NCBI GenBank assembly: GCA_009809945.1
Contig: WTPW01000021.1
Location: 307,846 to 371,845, forward strand
Origin: Gigaspora margarita
Lineage: Eukaryota; Glomeromycota; Glomeromycetes; Diversisporales; Gigasporaceae
DNA: 64,000 nt
Direction of reading: 5' to 3'
Shown here: piece by piece, positions 57,478-64,000 of the stretch
Position numbering within the stretch: position 1 is the stretch's first letter
How the letters are laid out: each line of letters begins with the position of its first letter
Program-made: the position numbers and the translations under genes
Notes under the pieces: generated by a model
What the model was told of the DNA's origin: nothing
Database searches by the model: none
The model's input: only the letters and a program-made list of their open reading frames with translations

Positions 57478-60400
57478 TTATTCTTTTTTCTCAACAAGCT
57501 CAATTAATTTATTAATTTTATCTAGAGGATCTTTTAATACTTCATCAATTTTATTTGTCAATATTTCATCAATTTGGTGCTTTAGAATTTTCTCAAAATC
57601 TTCTGGTTTTGTAATTTCCAAATTATTTATTTTATCTAGTGGATCTTTTAATACTTCATCTATTTTATTTGTTAATGTCTCATTTATTAGCTTTTTTAAT
57701 TTTTCCTCAGAATCTTCTGGTTTAATAATTTCCAGAATTCTAGGATTCAAACTTTTTTTATCTTCAACACTTTCTATATATTTTTTAAGCTCTTTAACTG
57801 AAGCTCTATACCATCTAAAAATTTACAGTATAAATTAATATAAAGCATAATTTTAAAATATAAATAAATAAAAATTATTTACAAAATTTCTGGAAACCAA
57901 TTAGATTTTCTTCTTTGATGAGGTAACATCCAAAAAAGTTCAATTTCAGTTAATATCTAATAATAAATTATAGTAATTATTTTATACTATTTATAGATAA
58001 TTATTAAATAAAGTTTTATTTTACCTCTCCTCTTAATTTTAAAAAAGATTCTTCATTATTTTTATCATCAATAGCATTTCCAAGTAAAGAAATAAATAAA
58101 TTCAACAAATAAATAGTTGTAAAAAATGAAAATATAACCAATAAAAATGCTAATGTCTGATTATTTTTTAAAACCCATGAAGAAACATAACTCAGGTCAC
58201 CTAAAAATAAAAAATATAATTTTATATTTTTGTTAAATTTTGCTTAATAAATGATTATATAGTATAATACCTGTTAACATAAAATATACAGCCAAAATTG
58301 AAGTACTGAACATCGTAAACAAATTTGTGCTATCATCTGGAGTTTCAATAAGTGTTGATTTTTCAACAGTACCATTAGATGAAATAAATTGATATGTAGG
58401 AACTAAATTCCAAGGATTATTAGAATCTTCATTAAAATTTGGTTGATCATAAGAATATTCACTAGTAGGCCTTAATAAAAGATGCAAAGAATGGGCAAAA
58501 GCTAAAACTATAATTCCTAAAACAATAAGAAAAGAAAAGACTTTTTGTGCCACTCCAATCATAATTGCAAAATAAGTACCAAAATAGTCTAAAGCACGAA
58601 AATATAATAAAAATTTGATTTCAAGTAATAGGGCAGCAATAGTAATTATCCAAATTGGTGGGGCTTTATCATGTAGCCATATTAGTGAAGTTATTGTTGG
58701 AACTAGTATTGCAGCAAGATCTATAGTCAAAATTACAATAAATTAAATTATAAAATTAAAGTATTAATATTATAAATAATTAAATAATCCAATTAATTAT
58801 GAATTAAATATATATACCAAACCAATTCCAAGGACTGGCAATATATACTTTTCGATTATAAATAAATTGACGAACTTCAAAAATAAAATGTATAAACCCC
58901 AAAAAAATAGTTGCAACCAAAAGTATCACTTGATTATTCCAAGAAATTTTATGCTCTGGAATTGTCGAAACAATTAAAAAGCAGCACATAAATGTTGAAT
59001 ATATTGCCCATATTATAAAATAATAAAGCCACCCATAGGTGTTCCACTTGAAACTGATAAGTGCTTTAATATTCCACCATTTATAATAATCAGGAGCATC
59101 CAGTAGTGAGGTAAAAGGATTTCCTTGCAAATAAAATAATTCGCTATAAGAATAATTTTTGGAATAAGTTGCAAAACCTAATAATGGAAACATTAAACGG
59201 ACAGTTTCCTGGGGATAAATGGTAATATAAGATGAATAAAGCAAATAAGGAAATGCTAAAATTTGATAAACTTGTGGATAAGAATTTTTTAACAAATCGC
59301 ATTTTTTTGAAATCCAAAAGATGAAGTAATTGAAAAATGACGTATTGGATAAATTATGTGAATCAATATAGTTTCCGTAATGTTGAAGATTAAACAATAG
59401 TGAATCTTCATTTTTATGGTAATAATTAGGTTTAACATGGCCGATCAGCATATTAGTCTTTGACAAAAATTCTTCTGTAAATCTTTTATTTTTATTAGAT
59501 TTTTCCAACTCTGTTAATATAAAAGCAATTTGGCTAGTCACTAATATAAAGCTGTTAATATTGCCTTCCTTAAGCATTGACAGGCCATGATCATAACAAT
59601 AATCAAGTAATTCATTAATTCGTATCCGAGAAACATCTGAATTTTTCTTTAAAAGTAATTTAAATATATATTTGCCATATAATTTTAATATTGTCAAATC
59701 TTTCAAATCTATTTCCTCATAATTTGTCCTATAAGTTAATATAAAACGAATTGGTGATGGTAAGATTTCAGAGCCAAAATTGTAAAAAATTAAATTCTTT
59801 TTAAATAAAGTGAGAAGATTAATTATGGAATGTTTCGGTGATTTGGGTACTTCAAATTCATATTCAGGGTCATAAAACCAACAATAAATTAATTTTGTTT
59901 TAATATCTTCTTCAGAATATTCTATTGTATATATCAGTATGCCTAATTGGTAAACCAGCAATATGTCACCATTTTTGAGCACTTTTATTTCAAGGATACT
60001 ACCATCACCTAAAATAAAAAATCCTGCATATTTTTGTTTGTCATTCCCAATCTGGGCATTTAACTTTACTCTCCAAGATTCTCCATCATGTCTTTTTTTA
60101 TATTCAATAATCCATGTAAATGGTTCATTTCTGTATTTTTCTTGTTCATTTAAGTAATTCTGAGTTAAAATTCGGTCTGATTCGTACTCTTTATCATTAT
60201 ACTTATCCAAAATCTCCTGTATGAATTGCATAATTTCTTTTATATTGAAATATGTGTATGAGTTACCGTAATAATACTCTTTATGTTTTAAATATTCTAT
60301 CCAAATCTCATTTTGAGACAATTTTTGAATCAACAAATAATTATCATCATTTTTTATTATATAATCAGAGATAATACTATAATCAATAATATTAATAGGG

Positions 60401-63169
60401 CCAATCGATTTATCGACATGATAAATATCATGCAAAACGTGAGTATCAGGAGACTTATCGAGAGTGTGTGTGCGTGGATTCAGTATATAAGAGTTATGAC
60501 TCCCAGTTATACTCAGGCCAGATAAAAATAAGCGCTCTTCTTCTCCTGATCCAATAAACCAGAGATTATCCATGCTTTCATCAAAAGTTTCTACATATGT
60601 TAATTAAATAAATTAGATACGTATTCATTGGTGCAAAATGCCAACTGTCCTAACGTTACCAACCTAAAAATTTCACACAATCAATCAAAATTTAGTGATC
60701 CGAAATTTTTAAAAATTTCTAAACTTTTAACGAAGTTTTCTCAATAAATACTTGACCAAATTCGGTAAAAATTTTTTATTTTAATCCATACTTTTGCTAA
60801 AAAAAATTAGAATATAAGAAAAAGAACAATCGGGCAAAATTTTTTTCTAAATTTAAGCAAAGATTTCTCGATAACTAACTATGCAAAATTCGAAGAAAAT
60901 TTTTTATTTTAATTTAGAGGACCTATATAATAAATAATAAAAAAAAAGTATTGGTATTTGTCGAGAAAAAAATTTAGCCGCAGCTTTTTTTTATAGATAG
61001 CTTAGTTTTGAATGACGATTACTCGACATCTACCCGATCAAATTCTATCAAAGCTTTTATTTTGATTCTATAATCTCAAAAATCAAAATAAGAAAATTTG
61101 ACAGAATTTGGTCAATAGGTATCGAGTAACCTTCGTTCAAATTTTAGGTATCTGTAAAAAAGATTATAAAAAAGGAAGTTGCGGCTAAATGTTTTTTAAC
61201 TTTTAATGAATGTTTTTCAACAACTACTTATAAATTTTTTAATTTTAATTCTATAAACTCGTAGAATTAAAATAAAAAAATTTTCATTGAATTTGAATAG
61301 ATGGCTGTCGAGAAATATTTGCATAAAGTTTAGAAAAAGAAAATTTTGCCTGATTGTTCTTTTTCTGATATCCTAATTTTTTTAAACTTCTAGCAAAGAT
61401 TTCTCGATAACCACTAAATCAACATCAATAAATTTTTTTTATTTTAATTTTGTAAAAGTTTGGATTAAAATAAAAAAAATTTTACCGTATTTTGTCAAGT
61501 AGTTATTGTGAAACTTTCGCTAGAAGTTAAAAATTTTTAGATGGACGCTAAATTTTGATTGGCCGAGCGAAATTTTTTGGGTTGGCAACGCTAGTACAGT
61601 TCAAAATGTCGCACAGTCATGGAATATATCGAACAGATCAATACTGAGCAGATGATGACAGAAAATTTCTTTTATCGGAGTTAATTTAAAAATGTGCTGT
61701 TATGCGGCACATAGCTTTGATAAAAAAAAATATGCCTGCACAATATTGTATACTTAATAGTTATTCGGCACGAAGTGCCGATAACTGAGTTATTTGCTGT
61801 ATGCTATTTGATTGGTCGATTTTAAGCACCGAAGNTGCTTAAAATTCGACCAGTCAAATCATATGGCAAATAACGGTAAGGTACAATAGTATTCTAATGC
61901 TAGTAAAGCGCGATAGCGCTTCACTGGTATTAGAATACTGTTGTACCGTAGTTATGAGTACTTCGTGCTTGAATAACTGGATTATACGGTATTTATATTT
62001 GTTGGTTTTGCGTACCAACTGTTGACCGGCGTTTGAGATTTTAAATTTTTATGCACGTGAGTTACACACGTTGTCCGGATATATTTTAAATCCGGAACGG
62101 ATTTAAAATATTTCGGATAACGTGTGTAACTCACGTGCATAAAAATCATAAAATTTCAAATGCCGGATAACAGTTGGTATATGCAAAATCCAACAAATAG
62201 AAAATGCCGTATAATTAAATTTATAAATAATTTTACATAAAAATACCTACGATTTGCTATCATCATACCAGATTTTGTCAGATAAATGCAGACCCCATAT
62301 CCGGCACCAACTGATTTATAACTTTTTATTGCTAACAATGTATTGTCACTATTCAGTTCCATTTGAGTGAACACAGAATTTATGTATAAATCTAGAATAT
62401 ATTTCATATCAAACTTCCGAGTTATCAAGTCCCATTGCATAACTACAGGCATTTTGTAATCAACGCACGTAAACAATTTTCCTTTTTTAGAAATATGGCA
62501 AAAATCACTATTGTTTTCGAGTTCAATACTATTCCTACATGTCCATTTCTGTTTTCCATTAATATTTGATTTTGAAAAAATATAGGCTCGATAAATAGGC
62601 CATAATTTGATAACTACTAGATCTTCATTTTCTAGAAAGGCAACACTATCTGTCAATCCTTCTAAACCTTGCGCAATCAATATTTGCCTTAATTTTGTTC
62701 TTATGTCAATAATTGCTGTTAAAATAATCTTTATTAATATAAATTATAATTAAATTATAATTAAACTTTAATGATTAATTAATTTTAACTAACCAAAATC
62801 AACTGCAAAACCAACAAGCTGTAATTTTATTATTACTTGTTTGCAATTTGAAATCCCTAATAACACATCAGAGTAATCATCAATTATATTTTCGAAATTA
62901 TAATCAGGCATTGTACAGAAGTTATCAGTGTTTAGCGCTTGTTCAAAATCATTAACGTTTAATGAACTTTCGTAATTGACAATAAGTTCATCCGTAATGG
63001 ACCATACCACAATTGATTTATCTTTTCTACTTAAAGTCGCAATACATTTCATATTTGGTGATAAAACATAACTATTAATTTTTTTTCCTCCATGAGGGGG
63101 ATTGTTTTTTTCCTTGTGCGGAACATCAATCGTAATCTCAGGTTGATCTTCAGATTTTGATGAACTCAT
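57478..63169 (-). CDS. WD-like/six-helix ion-channel protein, intact seven-exon gene
   Basis: Exons 63169-62794, 62715-62251, 60590-58818, 58720-58271, 58200-58025, 57956-57883 and 57814-57478 join by GT-AG sites into 3651 bp, an uninterrupted 1216-residue frame. The N-terminal part contains WD-like motifs (CIATLSRKDKSIVVWSI near 45-60; VVMQWDLITRKFD in exon 2). Six hydrophobic segments follow (about 801-825, 835-855, 872-888, 895-913, 921-954, 1034-1060). A pore-like stretch (SNNPWNLVPTYQF to ILAVYFMLTGDLS, about 975-1025) precedes the last helix, which ends LLNLFISLLGNAIDD. This is the layout of TRP-type and voltage-gated cation channels. The tail has two ~42-residue coiled-coil repeats (NKIDEVLKDPLDKINN). 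I infer a membrane cation channel; ion and trigger are unknown. Confidence 0.9.
60643..61601. mobile_element. Palindrome-array TIR element in intron 2, distal copy
   Basis: The ends AACTGTCCTAACGTTACCAA and, in reverse, AACTGTACTAGCGTTGCCAA. It is the counterpart of 45274-46305 at the same intron position, with the same series of TTTCTCGATAAC...TATCGAGAAA palindromic units. One unit is shortened (near 60785-60960). It lies wholly within intron 2 (62250-60591). Confidence 0.8.
61755..61980. repeat. Nested hairpin block, part 1
   Basis: The outer arms AGTTATTCGGCACGAAGTGC and, in reverse, AGTTATTCAAGCACGAAGTA enclose two long hairpins. One has a stem of about 39 bp (GTTATTTGC...GGTCGATTTTAAGCA with TGCTTAAAATTCGACC...GCAAATAAC). 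The other has about 29 bp (GGTACAATAGTATTCTAATG with its mirror around GCGCGATAGCGC). One N sits in the first loop. It is absent from the proximal copy. Confidence 0.85.
61981..62215. repeat. Nested hairpin block, part 2 (235-bp palindrome)
   Basis: The unit reads ATTATACGG...TGTTGG...CCAACTGTT...CCGGC at the left and the mirror at the right, ending CCGTATAAT. The inner core ATGCACGTGAGTTACACACG pairs perfectly with CGTGTGTAACTCACGTGCAT, around further TCCGGA/ATATTTTAAA symmetry. It lies in intron 2 of the distal gene. With part 1 it is flanked by TTAA on both sides (about 61754 and 62214). Confidence 0.88.
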
Positions 63170-63330
63170 TTTAAATAAGAACGACGATAATTATTTCTGA
63201 AAGATTTACGTACAGTATTAAAATGGAATCTTTCAAATGGTCATCGTTTAACGTATTTTATATGTGGAAAATTTTATCAGGCTTCAAAAAAAATCACGCT
63301 TATTTACTCAATACTAGTAAATTACTTATA
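63170..63330 (-). promoter_or_regulatory. Conserved upstream region of the distal channel gene
   Basis: It matches 47379-47530, including CTTTCAGAAATAATTATCGT on the minus strand and the GAATCTTTCAAATGG block on plus. The close match over about 150 bp suggests a shared promoter region. No defined factor site is recognised. Confidence 0.35.
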
Positions 63331-63655
63331 TTATTGAGACTGCAGCCTTGTGGCTTAAAAAAACTAAGTTAATACAACGGATCCTCGATCATGATCATTA
63401 AATATTCAATTAATGTAGTAACGGATAAGTAACAGAATAAAATGTATAATCCATTTATGACATAATACCCGATAATTGTATTAAAATCACAGTGCATTAA
63501 TCGAATGATCATTTATATGCATAGGCGGAATCGAGGTTTTCTCTAATATCTAAAAGCACAGGATATTTTTATTACACACGTGTCGACAAATTTAACATGC
63601 TGCATATAATATAATACGTATCACAATTAATGTATTATAAATAATTGAAAGTAGT

Positions 63656-64000
63656 GCTTTAATCTGTTAAAAAATCCGTTGGATAATCCGATGGATATCC
63701 GACTATTTTAATTTGGTGGATATTTTCATCGGGTATCCATTGGATCATCCGCAATTAGCGTGGTTTGAAATGATTATTTATAATGATAATCGTAACGGTA
63801 ATAAAGCATTTTGACGTAATATTAAATTATTGTAAAAAAAAGTTATTAATGATTAAATTCTATTTCGTTATTATTATCTGTTATCTTGTAAAACTCTTAT
63901 TTACGAATAAATTAAATAAATTGTGACAAACGAAAACAGAAGAAACAAATAAAGACTTCTGGTGGATGACCATTAGACTTACTAATAAAAATGAAAATCA
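63656..64000. other. Gene-free end of window with GGAT-rich repeats
   Basis: AATCCGTTGGATAATCCGATGGATATCCG and CATCGGGTATCCATTGGATCATCCG around 63685-63755 form short direct and inverted repeats. No gene is seen to the end of the window. Confidence 0.5.

Larger units (their letters stand above)
56740..63655. repeat. Segmental duplication, distal copy
   Basis: It matches 41375-47860 in the same orientation. It contains the intact channel gene, its 3' flank and its upstream region. The extra length is mostly the hairpin block at 61755-62215. Confidence 0.9.

Noticed and set aside
1..64000. CRISPR arrays, bacterial operons, rRNA genes
   Set aside because: No regular short direct repeats with unique spacers, no ribosome-binding-site-led gene strings and no rRNA-like conserved blocks were seen; introns and LINEs point to a eukaryote.

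Overview
This window looks like an accessory, transposon-rich stretch of a very AT-rich eukaryotic genome. The most likely source is an arbuscular mycorrhizal fungus of the Glomeromycota (Rhizophagus type). That is an inference from base composition, short GT-AG introns, a WD-like plus ion-channel gene family, Sel1-like repeats and many non-autonomous DNA transposons. Only one multi-exon gene appears intact. Most of the rest is mobile DNA in various states of decay, often nested.

Layout. 1-20.5 kb: gene-poor AT-rich DNA carrying many small terminal-inverted-repeat (TIR) elements, one 148-residue orphan gene (11445-11891), one possible short exon (9477-9560), a 1.8-kb hAT-type element with two nested fold-backs (14196-16011) and a tRNA-derived SINE interrupted by a hAT-type MITE (19834-20400). 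20.5-40.3 kb: two full-length but inactivated LINE retrotransposons with the domain order ORF1 / APE endonuclease - reverse transcriptase - RNase H - zinc knuckle. LINE-1 is on the minus strand (20529-28234) and LINE-2 on the plus strand (28949-40264), placed head to head. Each is bounded by its own 13-14 bp target-site duplication. LINE-2 is split by a TTTCGAAA-rich element (34556-36476) and by a hAT-type element carrying a Sel1-repeat gene fragment (36988-38822).

41.4-63.6 kb: a direct segmental duplication of a seven-exon minus-strand gene for a large protein with a WD-like N-terminal half, a TRP-like six-helix channel region and a repeated coiled-coil tail. The distal copy (57478-63169) splices into an uninterrupted 1216-residue frame. 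The proximal copy (42116-47378) has the same exons but two 1-bp deletions. A long second intron in both copies holds a transposon built of five palindromic units. The distal copy has in addition a 460-bp block of nested hairpins. Between the copies lie a second, 1.2-kb duplication with an N at one junction, several MITEs with perfect 8-bp target duplications, two adjacent MITEs with telomere-like repeats, and a minus-strand pseudogene split by a TA-targeting element.

The genes do not form an operon or pathway. The main story is successive insertion, duplication and C-to-T/G-to-A decay around a channel gene family. All coordinates were read by eye; exon boundaries rest on GT-AG sites, frame closure and conservation between the two copies.
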